In this document: positions 10,057 through 22,100 of the stretch, piece by piece | How positions within the stretch are numbered: the first letter of the stretch is position 1 | How the letters are laid out: every line of letters begins with the position of its first letter | Assembly: GCA_029948255.1 (NCBI GenBank) | Contig: JALIZF010001540.1 | Location: 124,001-188,000 of the forward strand | Length of the DNA stretch: 64,000 bases | Source: Telmatactis stephensoni | Lineage: Eukaryota; Cnidaria; Anthozoa; Actiniaria; Isophelliidae | Direction of reading: 5' to 3' | The notes under the pieces: generated by a model | What the model saw: only the letters and a program-made list of their open reading frames with translations | Databases searched by the model: none | Told to the model about the DNA's origin: nothing | Program-made: the position numbers and the translations under genes

Positions 10057-13000
10057 GCCAACGTTGGGACATTGTGAAGTGGAACCAACGATGCCGCAAG
10101 TGTTTACGATCGCACCACACTAATGACTGCTCGATAAATGATGGAACTTCATGTGATAAATGTAGTAAGAATCACCACCGCTTGCTCCACAGTGATAAGA
10201 AGGATGAATCAAGTCAGGGCCCTGGACATGCTTCAAGCAGCAATAACGCACTAAATAATGATGGCCTTAAGCAAGGCGAGAGAAGTGTGAAAGCAACGGG
10301 ACTGTGTCCAATACAAAAGGTACAAGTATTAGACATTAATGGAAAACACATGGAGATTCTTGCGATGATTGACAGCGGTTCCAACACCAGCCTTCTGTCC
10401 AAAAATGCCGCACGAAAACTTGGACTAAAAGGGTCCGGAACACACTTGACAATGAACTTGGCAGGAGGAAGTTCAAGGTCAGAAGAATCGGATATCTTGG
10501 ACATAACAGTCATGCCAAGCCACGACCACAGTATAAAAAAGGTGTTGTCTGTGTATACTGTGCAAAGACCGTGCAGCAATGCTAGAACAGCATCAAAGAA
10601 ACTAATAGATGAGTACGAACACCTCAAGGCAGTATCTGATCAACTACACTTGGCAGGAGGAACGGTCGATCTCCTAATCGGAACCGATTTTGCTGATGCC
10701 TTCATAGATATCCACACCCTGTACGGAAGGACCGGCGAGCCCATTGCGAAAAGAAACTTTTGTTGGTATGTCCTTGGACAAATTGGCTCACCAACGACTC
10801 CCATAACCTCTATCCGGTCTGTTGATGTAGGAACACTGAGTATCTCAGAAGATATCAGAATGCTCGTCCAACAAGATCAACTCGGTGTAAGGCCAACCGA
10901 GCTCTGCACCTGTACAGAAGCAGCTCTTCGTGAGAACAAGTTTATTAAATCAGTAACGGAATCATTAACTCTAGTTAATGAAAGAATTCAAGTGAAGATG
11001 CCCTGGAAAAACGGACCACCAAAGAAAAGTAACTATAACATTGCTTACAAGAGAATGCTGACCTCTGAGAAGAACTTTAAAAGGAAAGGCTGCTTTAGCA
11101 CCGTCGAAGAAGAAGTGCAGAAGCTTGTTGATCAGAACTTTGTCATCGAGGTGCCAGCAGATCAAATAGACCACACCCAGCAAGAGTGGTACCTACCTCT
11201 TCAAGCAGTTTTTACCCCTGAGAAAACAACAAAAGTTCGCCTTGTATTTGACACCTCTGCCAAGGGACACAATGGTTTATCTCTTAATGATCATTTAGAG
11301 AAAGGCCCAAACTATATAAATAGTTTGTATGATGTCCTTATGGCTTGGCGTTGGGACAGTGTTGCCTTCTCCGGTGACATTCGTAAGATGTTCAACCAAG
11401 TTGAGGTACATCCTGATGACCAGATTTACCATCGCTTCCTGTGGAGGAAGAGTCCAGATGAACAGCCCACAGTCTATCAGTGGGTAAGGATGAACTTTGG
11501 AGACAAACCAGCCCCGGACATCGCAACCAACGCGATCAACTACCTTGCCAACATTTCAGAAGCACATTACCCTGAGACAGCCGTAGAGCTCAAGAAACAC
11601 ACGTATGTCGACGGTATCGGAGGATCAAAAGGCAATGAATCAGAAGCAAAGAATGTCATCGATGATATCGACGCCATACTTAGTAAAGGACAGTTCAAGA
11701 TAAAAGCTTGGCACTCCAATAACAAAGCCATCGACCAGTCGGAAGAAGAAGAATTTACAGATCTTCTTGGTCATCGATGGAACAAAAAATCAGACACCTT
11801 CACCTACAAGAAGAAGGAAGTTCCCCCTCGCCAGAATCTGACAAAACGAGACTGCTTAGCCAGCCTAGCGCACCTATGGGACCCTATTGGTCTGGTAGCA
11901 CCTGTTTCAATAAAGTTGAGGATCGACTTGCAAGAACTGTGGAGCTCAGGCTTCAATTGGGATGACGTTCTCCCAAATGCATCTCAACAGACGTGGAGAG
12001 AAAATCTTTCAGTCATCAACCATCTGTTGAGTTTTGAGTTTGAACGGCAATTGAAACCAGCGAATTCGTTTGGAAGACCAGAGCTCCATGGATTCTGTGA
12101 CGGAGGGGAACTTGCCTATGGTGCAGTCCTTTTCCTGAGATGGCAGCTAACTGATGGTACCTACTATTGAACACCAGTCATGATCAAGCCCTTCGTAGCC
12201 CCCTTGAAGAAGAAGTCAGTTCCACGGCTTGAACTACTGGGATGCCTAGCCCTCACATGAATGTACCAAACCTGCGTTAAAGCTCTCGACTTTGCCAAGC
12301 TGAGTGAATGCAGCAATACTTTCTGGGTAGACTCGACAACCGTTCTGTCATGGGTTAAGACACCGCCCAAAGAGTTCAGACCCTTTGTTTCAGCCAGAGT
12401 GGCGGAAATACAAGACAGCGTCAACGTTGAAGATTTTCGCTACATCAGATCCAAGAATAATCCAGCTGATGCCCTCACAAGAGGAATTAAGCCCGAAGAG
12501 TTGAAATCGTGGCTCAACGGACCAGAATTCCTCTACCGACCAGAAGGTGAATGGCCTGAGTTCAAAGATGATCCTGAATACCCGATCAAAGATCATCCTG
12601 AGGCCAAAAGAGAAAAGAAACCAGTCAAGGACAAGGAAATTGTTGAAGATACAACGAAAGCATCAGCATATTCAGTAAATGGGTTTACGAGTGCAGAAAA
12701 GTGCGAAAATCCAATCCTATCACAGCTATTAAAGTCCTGCTCGACATTTCAGAAAGTCAGAAGAACCCTGGCCTATGTACTACGTTTTGTCCAAAAGGCT
12801 GGAAAGAAATCAACAGAAGAAGGACCTCTTACAGTTAAAGAACTGAGTAACGCAGAGAAGCAGATCTTCAAATTTGTACAGCTGAAAGTAGATGTTACGA
12901 AACTCGATAAGGGTTTGATCGCTCAAACCGATAAAGATGGAGTTATGAGGGCTCACGGACGTCTGGAAAACATACGCATGATTTCAGATGAGATGAGAAA

Positions 13001-13663
13001 CCCTATCATCCTCCCAAGAGAACATCCCCTGGTAGAGCTACTTGTCCTACATCTTCATGACAAAAGAAAGCACTGTGGCTACAAGAGCTTGGTCCACAAA
13101 ATTAGAAAGCGTTTCTGGATTGTCGGAATCCGCAGCACAGCAAAACGTCTAACAAGGAAGTGTACGACCTGCCGAAAGCTAAGAAAGAAGCCACTGGAGC
13201 AGCTAATGGGTCAAATCCCTAGCCTCCGGGTCGCCGAAGGGTGCCCAGCCTTCAGTAACCCGGCTCTCGACATGTTCGGGCCAATGCATATTAAACTTAA
13301 TCGCAAAATGCTTAAAGAAGCTCATGTCATCATTTTTACTTGTATGACAACCAGAGCAGTACACTTGGAGCTAGTGCTGATACCTTCCTAATGGCCTTCA
13401 GGCACTTTGCAAGTCTTCGAGGTCACCCCAACACGTGTTGGTCAGATTGCGGCACGAACTTTGTCGGAGCCCAAGAATATCTGAGAGAAATCAAGCAAAA
13501 CTGGAACTTAGATGGCATAAAGAACACCCTAGCACAAGACTTTAGTTGTGACCTAAAATGGGAGTGGAACGTACCAACTGCAAGCCACCAGAATGGAGTC
13601 GTGGAGTCTCTGATAAAGTCCAAGTTCCGAGAGTATTTGGGAGGGTCCACCGATCACCCCTAA
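9843..13663 (+). pseudogene. BEL-1 Pol: zinc knuckles, protease, RT, RNase H, integrase
   Basis: In order: a zinc-knuckle pair around 10095-10200 (CRKCLRSHHTNDC); an aspartic protease with IDSGSNTSLLS near 10370; RT with VRLVFDTSAK, then FSGDIRKMFNQVEV near 11370 and the catalytic box at 11604. The box reads YVDG, where the family has YVDD. An RNase H part is interrupted by TGA at 12168-12170 and again at 12258-12260, both in frame. The integrase has the HHCC zinc finger near 13045-13165 and SDCGTNF near 13440. A frameshift at about 13390 separates these. The enzymes would copy the RNA and insert the cDNA. The YVDG change and the stops predict no activity from this copy. Confidence 0.9.
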
Positions 13664-13780
13664 CGATATACTCATTGGACAGCATAACTCAGTCCCACAA
13701 CCAATACCAGAGAATAGAGTCAATCCACGGGATCTCTTGAGGAGTACTCAGAAGCGAATTGAAGAGTTTGGGCGTGCTGG

Positions 13781-14038
13781 ATGAAATATTTTGCCCCCAC
13801 CTTATTACCAAGAAACAAGTGGTACCGCATCAGAGAAAATGTGCAGATTGGAGATTTGGTGCTGCAAATCGACCCAAAACACAAGCGAGCACAATGGGAG
13901 ATGGCCGTAGTCATCAATACATATCCTGGTGAAGATGGCCTGGTCAGGAAAGTTCGGATAAAGAGCCAGAAGGGGGAATATGACAGGCCTATCCATAAAC
14001 TTTGCTTGATAGCAACTCACGAGGAGTTGAAGCAATAA
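13781..14038 (+). pseudogene. BEL-1 C-terminal DUF5641-like domain
   Basis: The stretch with VQIGDLVLQIDP, then a segment with VVINTYPGEDGLVRKVRIKS and RPIHKLCLIA is the small beta-rich domain that ends BEL/Pao integrases (DUF5641 type). It is out of frame with the integrase core upstream; the region 13660-13780 holds the break. It ends with TAA about 115 bp before the 3' LTR. Confidence 0.8.
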
Positions 14039-14153
14039 ATAATGAACTTAGTAGACAATTTATTTTCAAGATTTCAAGACATTTTTCATTTTTTAAGTTA
14101 CAGTTTAACGTTACTCGATTAATTCAATGATTAATCTCCGCACTGGAGGGGAG

Positions 14154-14554
14154 TGTTAAGCACAATCGCCCCAGCGTACCCTCCCTCGGGAATCGATTGG
14201 GAGGCCTTAGCATATCATATTACAAGGAGAAGCACGAGGACTCCAATGTTAACATAATCAAAAGTTCAGCTCTTCAAATCAAACAGTAATTTCTTAGTTA
14301 AATCAAATCCTATCTGACGGAAAACCCCTCACGAATTTGTAAGTATTTTATCATTACAGTAATCATCAGTTTTCGTGATCCTTTAAACAATATTTGTAAA
14401 TAATCATAGATTTTTTAAATGACCTTTAATTCACAGTTGACTACAGTCATTGATACCATTGGAATCATAAGTCCAAAAATAAAACAGGAGTTTCTGTCAG
14501 AGCAGTAGTCTTCTTATTTAAGTAATGGCCCGCAACCAGAGAAGCCGCGAAACA
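14154..14554 (+). repeat. BEL-1 3' LTR with preceding polypurine tract
   Basis: 401 bp, TG...CA bounded, followed by the target duplication GGTGG. The purine run GGAGGGGAG at 14145-14153 abuts it and is the expected plus-strand primer tract. Confidence 0.95.
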
Positions 14555-14559
14555 GGTGG

Positions 14560-14794
14560 AAAGAGACATAAATTTATGTCCCTTGTAAGAGAAAACATAA
14601 ATTTATGCTCTCACACAAAGGACATAAATTTATGTCCCTTGTAAGAGAAAACATAAATATATGCTCTGGTTCAAAGGACATAAATTTATGTCCCTTGTAA
14701 CAGAAAACATAAATTTATGCTCTCACACAAAGGACATAAATTTATGTCCCTTGTAAGAGAAAACATAAATGTATGCTCTCAAAGGACATAAATT
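14560..14794 (+). repeat. tandem array, 56-bp unit with palindrome GACATAAATTTATGTC
   Basis: The 16-bp palindrome GACATAAATTTATGTC starts at 14565, 14621, 14677 and 14733, an exact 56-bp period, with a partial fifth unit near 14785. Each unit also holds a second half-palindrome, ACATAAATTTATG, so palindromes alternate about every 28 bp. The array begins immediately after the BEL-1 target duplication. Confidence 0.95.
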
Positions 14795-15090
14795 AGAAGA
14801 TGTCTGGTGACCTTTCCAGTAAAATTAGCGACAATTTTTGGAAAAAATTAATAAGTCCACTCCCCAAATGTTCATTCAAACGAATCGAGCGGCAAAATGA
14901 CAACAGGTGAGAACATCGTGATTTTTCATGAAGACTGAAAGTGTTTCAAATACAACTTATTTCCTTTCCTTTAAACTTCTTTTAAGCATAATTATTTTGA
15001 TTTTTTAACTTCTGTTGCTGTTTTTTGCCATGCTAAAAAGTGACAGTTATTTGTTTGTGGAGCCAGAGTTTCTAATTACGATTTCAATAC
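14795..15090. other. spacer, nothing recognised
   Basis: AT-rich sequence with no ORF of protein-like composition. It is between the 56-bp array and the next foldback. Confidence 0.5.
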
Positions 15091-15508
15091 TTTAAGAGGA
15101 GATTTTTTTCAATGACGAGCAATAATGGCGAAAAGCGCCAAAAACTAGACCTTCGTGCGAGTTTTAATCCAAATTTTCGTTCTGGATTAACACCAAGATA
15201 AAATACCTGTTTAAAACGAATTGTTGAATTGTACAATACTTTTTCTTGACGTTGTGTTGGGATTAAGCTTTTTCAAGCTGAATATAAAGAAAACATACAG
15301 AAAATGAGCAAATGAAGGCCTAAACCTCATTTTCGATCCAAATTTTCGTTTTGGATTAACACTTTGATTTAACTTTCATCGGCCAAAACTACTTACAAAC
15401 AACTTCAACTTTCTGACAGAAATAATTTTAATTCTGTACAACAGCTATTCTTCAACTCAGGAGTTTTTGTCGTTCACTGCTCGAACTTGAAAAAAATCCC
15501 CTCTTAAT
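15091..15508. mobile_element. foldback MITE 1
   Basis: The left end TTTAAGAGGAGATTTTTTTC pairs with the right end GAAAAAAATCCCCTCTTAA read in reverse. Inner parts also pair partially: two copies of CCAAATTTTCGTT(C/T)TGGATTAA occur, near 15168 and 15338. It is non-coding. Confidence 0.7.
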
Positions 15509-15509
15509 G

Positions 15510-15942
15510 TTTTACTACCATTTTCGTTCAAGCATTAAGCACGAAACAAATTTCACGTTTATTTACGTTTTGAATGAGACGTTGTCTGGTGCTGCACTCA
15601 AGTTTATGATCGTGTTTGTTAGAGTTTTTCTTTGGCAGAATTAAAGCTTTTTTCAGGTCTGTTATTAGCTGTGAAGGTTGGAAACTACATTTTTCCTCAT
15701 CATTTCATATTTTTGTCGTTTTTAATGAAACAAAATGAATCAAAACATGAAATAAAGGAAAAAGATGTAGTTTCCCACGTCCAAACCTAATTATAGACCT
15801 GTCAAAACCTTTCATCAGCACGTGAAAACTCTGAAATGCACGACCAAAAACGTTGGTGTGGCACCAGACAACGTCTCGTTTCAAACGTAAACAAACGCGA
15901 AATTTGTTTCGTGCTTAATGCTTGAACGAAAATGGTAGTAAA
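15510..15942. mobile_element. foldback MITE 2, near-complete palindrome
   Basis: TTTACTACCATTTTCGTTCA at the left is the reverse complement of the right end TGAACGAAAATGGTAGTAAA. Pairing continues through AGCATTAAGCACGAAACAAA and GACGTTGTCTGGTG to a centre near 15725. Mismatches are scattered. It directly abuts MITE 1, so the two may be one rearranged element. Confidence 0.8.
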
Positions 15943-16139
15943 TCAAACCGCCAATGGCGAAGTAACTCGTGGATTGACCGAAATTACCACAGGAAGCCCA
16001 AACAATATATTTTAGTAAAATAATGAGTTTTCATTTGAAGACAAAAATCCAAATCAATAAATCAATAATTTCCTTAGCGAAGAAAGAGTCATTAGCTATA
16101 AAAAAAAAAAAATCTGTCAAAAAGAAAAAAAAAGGTGGA

Positions 16140-16222
16140 AAAAAAAAATTACCGCCGGGCCGGGAATTGAACCCGGACCTTTCGCTCGTAAAGCCAAGGA
16201 CATATCCATTCGACCATCCAGA
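16140..16222 (-). tRNA. tRNA-like pol III unit, probably a pseudogene or SINE head
   Basis: On the minus strand TGGTCGAATGG fits an A box, and GGTTCAATTCC fits a B box inside a perfect T stem (CCGGG/CCCGG). An anticodon-like arm TTGGC-TTTACGA-GCGAA pairs at four of five positions, suggesting a UAC anticodon. The acceptor strands pair poorly. A T run follows immediately and could end transcription. The poor acceptor stem argues against a working tRNA. Confidence 0.5.
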
Positions 16223-17170
16223 AGTTGTATGATTTCGACTGGTGAATTTTGTATATTTATTGTCAGAGTGTGGTTACAAAACAAATGCAAAAATGCTTCT
16301 CTCTGTGCTCTGTAGCAAAATGTCGCTATAAATCATAAAAGAAATTACTTTACAAAACACTAAGCCAATAAACTAACTCAATACGCCTTTTTGTTGCTGT
16401 TTTCGGCTAGCGGACTCGAGACCTTCACGGCGCTAGCGACGACGGCTTTCACAAAATGTTTTCCGGCGTTTGTTTATCTACTTTAACTCTTGTGATGATA
16501 GAGTACGAACACTAAAAGCTTGGATGACTTTGATGTTGGACTTGAAGAGATTTTTGTCGCTTGATAGCGATGTACAAAGCCTGGCTATCTGCAGTGCGAT
16601 AGTTCTGTTGCGTAAGTCATGTCTAAACTTGCTTCGGTACTTCGATGGTTTTTAAAGAGTGAGGAAAAAGCTCAAAAATCAAACTAATTATGTACAAAAG
16701 CAGTTAGAAGGGAAACTAACAAGTTGTTATCACAGCCGTTTTAATATTTTCTCACCTGTTTTCATTTTCCAGCTCGATTCGCTAGAGCTTGAGTGCAAAA
16801 AGTAGACATGATTATTATCCAAAAATATTAATTTTGCTGGAAAAGTGGCCGGAAGTCTTCGGAAATGAGATTAATGGTTCCTTCATTGACTGATGTAAAA
16901 ATCTTTCACTAAACCTGCTTTATCTTACCCTGCAAGCAGAGCCTCCCTTTACCTCCTCCTCAACCTCGTTCCTCTGAGAGAGAGAAGGAAGAGAGACTCT
17001 GCAGAAATCGTGTATTTTCTTTGTTGAGCCGTTATCCAAGATATATGATTCTGGATAATTAGATGCATAATTTCCGGTTTGAAACTGGTTTAGAACCGAA
17101 ATAGCTGCGCGAGTCTATAGGAAAGTGGTTATTTGCTGGCCAAAACTGAACCCGCGTTTAAACAACAATC
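16223..17170. other. spacer upstream of the RecQ fragment, with a small hairpin
   Basis: No protein-like frame. Near 16935-17005 GCAGAGCCTCCCTTTACC pairs imperfectly with GGAAGAGAGACTCTGC, a probable short MITE or hairpin. The segment before 17171 would contain the promoter of the RecQ-like exon. Confidence 0.4.
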
Positions 17171-17525
17171 ATGGCGCAATATTTGGAAAGTGTAAACTTT
17201 CAAAGCTCTTTTCAAATTGCCTTAGAACGAGTATTATCTGAAATAACTGGACTTCAACCAACCACCCATCAAGAGCAAGCTTTAATGACTTTCTTAAGTG
17301 GAAAAGACACTTTCGTTTCGTTACCTACAGGCCACGGAAAATCCTTAATTTTCCAGTTAGTTGTTCCCATAATGAAAGAACTCCATGCTTTATATCCTAG
17401 CAATTATCCTATCAAAAACCCATTGCTGATTGTGAAACACTTGCTAGCAATTTTGCCACGATCAAAGAGCTTGAGGAGAGAATAGTTGGAGTTGCTGTTG
17501 ATGAGTCACATTGCGTAGTTAATTG
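17171..17525 (+). pseudogene. RecQ-type DNA helicase, N-terminal fragment
   Basis: ATG at 17171 begins a frame with ITGLQPTTHQEQALMTFLSG, then SLPTGHGKSLIFQLVVP, the RecQ motif 0/Walker A region (GxGKS). About 70 residues normally lying between motif I and motif II are absent. The frame ends in a stop at 17485, while a neighbouring frame gives ERIVGVAVDESHCVVNW, the DEAH-type motif II with the usual aromatic-proximal loop. So an internal deletion plus a frameshift is present. A consensus donor, GTAAGT, follows 17525, and no further helicase exon is found. It is an ATP-dependent 3'-5' helicase by family, and this fragment cannot work. Confidence 0.8.
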
Positions 17526-17539
17526 GTAAGTGAACTTAC
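17526..17539. other. palindromic head-on pair of splice donors
   Basis: GTAAGT-GA-ACTTAC is a near-perfect palindrome. Read on the plus strand it is the donor after the RecQ-like exon; read on the minus strand it is the donor after the cysteine-motif exon that ends at 17540. The sequence is plain. Use of either site is inferred. Confidence 0.5.
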
Positions 17540-17751
17540 TAGAGAAATATTGGATCTGGTGTAATTTACTCTCGTTTTCACTTCATGGAGTTGTTCGAGA
17601 AGACTTTTGTTAGAGTTAAGATTGAAAGTTGCTTTTGCGGCAGAAAGATTCGTCCCACAGCACAGACAAGCAGCATCTTTTTCATTTATTTTTGTACACT
17701 TTAGTGGAGTGCTTGGGGAATTAAATTCTCTTCTGATTATTTTTTTAGGGG
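17540..17751 (-). pseudogene. first exon of a cysteine-motif protein, split by the Gypsy insertion
   Basis: On the minus strand this gives KKIIRREFNSPSTPLK, then a C-x-C-C motif (AACLCCGTNL), then LLEQLHEVKTRVNY, and a GTAAGT donor. The frame continues across the Gypsy element: its upstream part lies just outside the other LTR, where an ATG (minus strand, 23584) precedes MTSVKT in the same frame once the element and its GGGG duplication are discounted. It resembles the short cysteine-containing starts of several cnidarian repeat-associated proteins. I cannot name it. The next exon, expected to the left of 17171, is not visible. Confidence 0.5.
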
Positions 17752-17898
17752 TGTAATGACTTGATAGCCCTTCCCGATGGGGGAATGGGACTGAGTGGAG
17801 TGTGTGTGTGGAGAGAATGGTCAAGTTGTGTGTTGTAAGTGTGGAGTGTGGGATTAAAGGATAAAAGGAACACGAGTATCTTGGGTTACTTCATTACA
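17752..17898 (+). repeat. Gypsy 5' LTR
   Basis: 147 bp, TG...CA bounded, short for the family. The tRNA primer-binding site TGGTGGCAGC follows one base later. Confidence 0.95.
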
Positions 17899-17909
17899 CT
17901 GGTGGCAGC

Positions 17910-19125
17910 ATGGTCGATTACCCGAGTGATATGTCTTTTACAAATCTTTTTACTTCAACGCGGAAGAGCACAAATCCCTTCAGGAATGCACACGAAGACA
18001 AGCAGTCACATGGCGGCGACGTGCGAAGCGTTGTCATCGAAAACACGCCAAAACGTCCATCAAATCCTTTTCTAAGCGATGATAAGCCCACACAACTGTC
18101 GAAAACAAGGAATCCATTTCAGAGTGAAGATCTCTACGACAATTCAAACAAGTTTACTGCTTTCTCCAGCACGAAAAGCAACAAGTTTCGCAAGCCAGTG
18201 AAACTACCCGACGACTATGATGGTCGCTCGTCACTTCGAGATTATTTAACACACTTCAATCGATGTGCAGGTCGTCAATGAATGGAATGAAGAAGAATCG
18301 GCAATATTCTTGTCCGCATCGCTACGTGGTGAAGCTCCGAAACTACTTCATGGAATATCCGAGCGCGACTGTAGAGATTATCGGAAGTTAGTGGCACGTT
18401 TGGAGACATGTTTTGGAGTCGAAACTCAAAAGGAACTGCACCAAGTATGCTTGAGCAACCGCCGACAAAAAGAAGGGGAAAGCCTCAAGAGTTTAGCAGT
18501 TGAGATTAGAGATTTGTGCAGCCTGGCTTATCAAGATCTCCCTCCAACGGCCCAGGAACGATTTTGTGTTCAACATTTTATTGACGCCATTACTGATCGA
18601 GACGATCGAATGAAATTACGACGAGATAAGCCGCATAGCCTTGACATCGCGCTGGCTTTAGCTTGTGAATTAGAAGCTTTTAGACAGATGGAAAGCGATC
18701 TAAGAAAGCCAAATTCAACGCTCATCCGAACGGAAAAAGTACAAGAATCACAATTCAATGAGACAACGGATACGCCACAGGACGCCTGTCAACAATACAC
18801 AAGACAGCGTGCATCAAATCCACCACAGGAAGCCCGCCAACAGTGCACAAGTCAACTCGACGAAATAAAGTCACGACAGGAAGCCCAACAAAAGCAACTT
18901 AATGAACTGTCGGCGCTCTTACAGAAATTAGCGTCCACTGAAGGCAAGGAGAATGCTGCAAAGACCTATCCATCTGGACGTCCAGCAAGAGGGACACAAG
19001 AGACACGAGAGATTGAATGCTGGTTCTGCAAGGCTAAAGGTCATCTTCGACGTGATTGCTCATCATGGAAACAACACCAGGAAAACTCGAAGAAGGCGCT
19101 CCCAAATGCCCTGGGGAACGCCTGA
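17910..19125 (+). pseudogene. Gypsy Gag with CCHC knuckle
   Basis: ATG at 17910 starts MVDYPSDMSFTNLF, and the frame runs to a stop at 18281. The capsid continues from 18265 in another frame with FLSASLRGEAPKLLHG and LCSLAYQDLPPTAQERF, typical of Ty3/Gypsy capsid. After a Q-rich linker comes the zinc knuckle CWFCKAKGHLRRDC near 19020-19060. A single indel near 18270 accounts for the break. By family role it packages the element RNA. Confidence 0.85.
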
Positions 19126-22100
19126 GTCCAGTGGAAGGGCAACAGAAAGAAAGTTCAGTCAGTGAAAATTCATCAAACAAGTTACGAGTTTCATCAAAGA
19201 ATTTATATGGTTTGTACATTAAAGGCTTTATTGAGAACTTATGTGTAAACTGGCTAGTTGACACTGGCGCTGTGAAATCAATTTTATCTCGTGAAATTGC
19301 AGAAAAGTTATCAAGGAACTCAAGTATAAGGTATGACAATCAAAACACTGATGTTTTTCTAGATGATGGTAAGAAGATTGAATCTTGTGGATCATGTTTA
19401 GTAACTGTTACCATTGGTAAACAAATTTTGTATGTCAGTGTTCTAATTGCTGATATAACAGACCAAGCGATTCTGGGTATGGATGTTCTGTCTGAAGTAA
19501 ATGCAGTTGTCGATGTTGTCCAAGGAACATTAGTTATCAATGGGGAACCAATTGATTGTGTTAATTATGAAAATCAACCACTGAGTTGTAGATGTCTAGT
19601 ACGCCGCTCCATTGTTATCCCTCCTAGCTCAGAAATTATTGTTCAGGGACATGTGAAGAAGCGTGGAAAAATTTCTGATGTCAATTGTAAAGCAATGGAA
19701 TCAAACTTACGTGTTGTAGAACCAAGCAATAACTCTAACCTACTGAATAAGGGACTTTGTGTTGCTCGAACACTGGTCGACATTAGTAAGTCAGAGACTG
19801 TTCCACTGAGAATTCTCAATTTGACAGATGAGCCACAGATAATTCAATCAAACACAACAGTTGGTATAGCAAAGCCAGTCATGAAGGTTCAAGATTTTGA
19901 AATTGATGATGATGATAAACACGAGACAAGGATGGACAGCAAGAGTGAATTGCCTGAACCGTTGAAAGATTTGCTGTCGCGTAGTAGTAAATTTCTTAAT
20001 GATGATGACCTGCAACAGTTAAAACAATTACTCTGGAAGTACCAACATGTGTTTTCTCTCTCAGACAGTGACCTGGGAAGGAGTAATCTTATTCAACATC
20101 ACATTAATACTGGTTCTACAGCACCCATTAGACAACGTCCAAGGTGCACGGCTCCGTGGAAAAAAGCAGAGATTGAGCGGCAAGTGGATGATTTGCTAGA
20201 GAAAGGGATGATAGAAGAATCAACGAGTCCATGTTCATCCAGTGTTGTTCTGGTAACAAAGAAGGATGGGACTCAACGACTATGTATTGATTACCGACAG
20301 CTTAATAGTGTAACAGTTAAAGATCCGTTTCCGATCCCCAGAGTCGACGATTCCCTTGATTGTTTGTCTGGAGCCCGATGGTTTTCTACACTTGACATGG
20401 CCTCTGGGTATTGGCAGGTAGCCATGGACAATGACACTAAGGAAAAGACTGCATTTTCTACATCAAGCGGACACTTTCACTGGAATGTCATGCAATGAGC
20501 TTAACAACGGAACAGTTTTAAACTAACGACTACAATTTAATATTTGTTTATGTTATTTAGATGATGTAATCATTTTTGCAAGTTCTTTTAAGGAACATTG
20601 ACACGATTGAAAGAAGTACTGGAGAGAGTGGAATCAGCAGGCCTGAAAATAAAACATGAAGGAGACCCAATTACTTAGGTCACGTGGTAAGCGAAGACGG
20701 AGTTAAAACTGACCCCTGCAAGGTGGAGAAGATTACTCACTGTCCAGTAACTGAATCACCAACGAAGGAAAAACGTCTTAGCATCACACTACATGCGCTT
20801 TGTTCTTGGTTTTGCTTCAGTTGCCAAACCATTGTATCAACTTACTGAACACAACTTGGAGCAATTCCAATGGACTTGTGATTGTAAACATGTTTTTGAC
20901 CGGTTTAAATCAGTTGTTGACCAACTCACTAGTATTAGCTTACCCCAGGATGGATGGACCTTTCATTCTTGATACCAACGCCAACAATCACGGCATTGGA
21001 TGCGTCCTGTCACAGGTACAGGACGGAGTCGAAAAGTCTGTAGCATTCTCAAATCGCACTCTCTCTAAGTCAGAAGGTAACTATTGCACTACAGAAAAAG
21101 AACTTTTAGCTATTGTTGAATGAATGAAACTACATAAGCACTACTTACAGAACAGCAGGTTTACTATACAAACAGATCACGCACCACTGAGGTCTATCTT
21201 GAAACCAAAGAACGTGAAGGTTAACTAGCTCGCTGGGTTGTCCTTCTCAGCACCTTTGACTTTGACATCGTGTACTGCCAAGGACAACAGCACGGAAACG
21301 CTGATGCAACGTCTCGAACACCTTGATCCGAAAGATGCAGATGGTGTCAGAATCATGCTAAAGGTTCAACTACAGTTGGAACACAGACAGAACTGTCTAG
21401 TCACGAGTCAGCTAAGGACGTCGGTGAACAGTGAGGTCAAACAACCAACAACCTCAAGGAACCTCAAGCTACTATGTACCGTTAAGATCCATCCAGAATG
21501 AACCAACCAGTTCTTGGCACAACAACAAATGGCTGACCCTACAATTAAGAACCTTATCGAGCTAAGAATCTTCTAGTAAGCGCCCTTCTTGGAAAGAAAT
21601 GTCACAAGAAAATACCACATTCAAAGCGCTATGGGCTCAGTGGGACCGCCTGGAGGTACGAGATGCTACCCTCTACAGGAAATGAGAAAGTGAGAGCGGA
21701 GATAAAGTGACATATCAGATTGTACTACCAAGTAACCTATGGGAACAAGCCCTAGAAGCTCATCACCATCACACAACAGGAGCCATCGAGGTGTTCGAAG
21801 GACTCTAATTGCTCTCCGAATACACGAAAACTGGCCTGGTCTAACTGCTCAATTTCATAGGTGAGTCCTCGTATCATGATGCGGATAGTCATGATAGCGA
21901 TCTAAGAGATCTCTGATTATCTTACTAAATGGACAGAAAGCTATGCTATACCTGGCCAATCAGCACAGTCCCGAAAAGGTGGTGTCTAAATTTGTGTGTG
22001 TGGGTTTAGAGTAACGAGACAAATACACAGCGATCAAGGAACCAACTTCGAATCAAAAGTCAGGTCTGAAATTTGTAAACCTCTGTACATTGAAAAGACC

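Larger units (their letters stand above)
8162..14554 (+). mobile_element. BEL/Pao LTR retrotransposon BEL-1, complete with TSD GGTGG
   Basis: Two 401-bp LTRs (8162-8562 and 14154-14554) begin TGTTAAGC and end GCGAAACA. The 5-bp sequence GGTGG occurs immediately before the first (8157-8161) and after the second (14555-14559), a perfect target duplication. I counted two differences between the LTRs, so the insertion is recent. The domain order gag with DUF1759-like part, zinc knuckles, protease, RT, RNase H, integrase and a C-terminal DUF5641-like domain identifies BEL/Pao. Two in-frame TGA codons and frameshifts make this copy non-autonomous. It lies inside the 23.7-kb DNA transposon, about 0.2 kb after the foldback. 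Confidence 0.95.

Noticed and set aside
12164..12424. Minus-strand frame opposite BEL-1 RNase H region
   Set aside because: Antisense to the RNase H/integrase frame, with no features of its own.
14560..14794. CRISPR-like array of palindromic repeats
   Set aside because: The spacers are themselves repeats of each other, the unit is AT-rich, and this is an animal genome. It is an ordinary tandem repeat.
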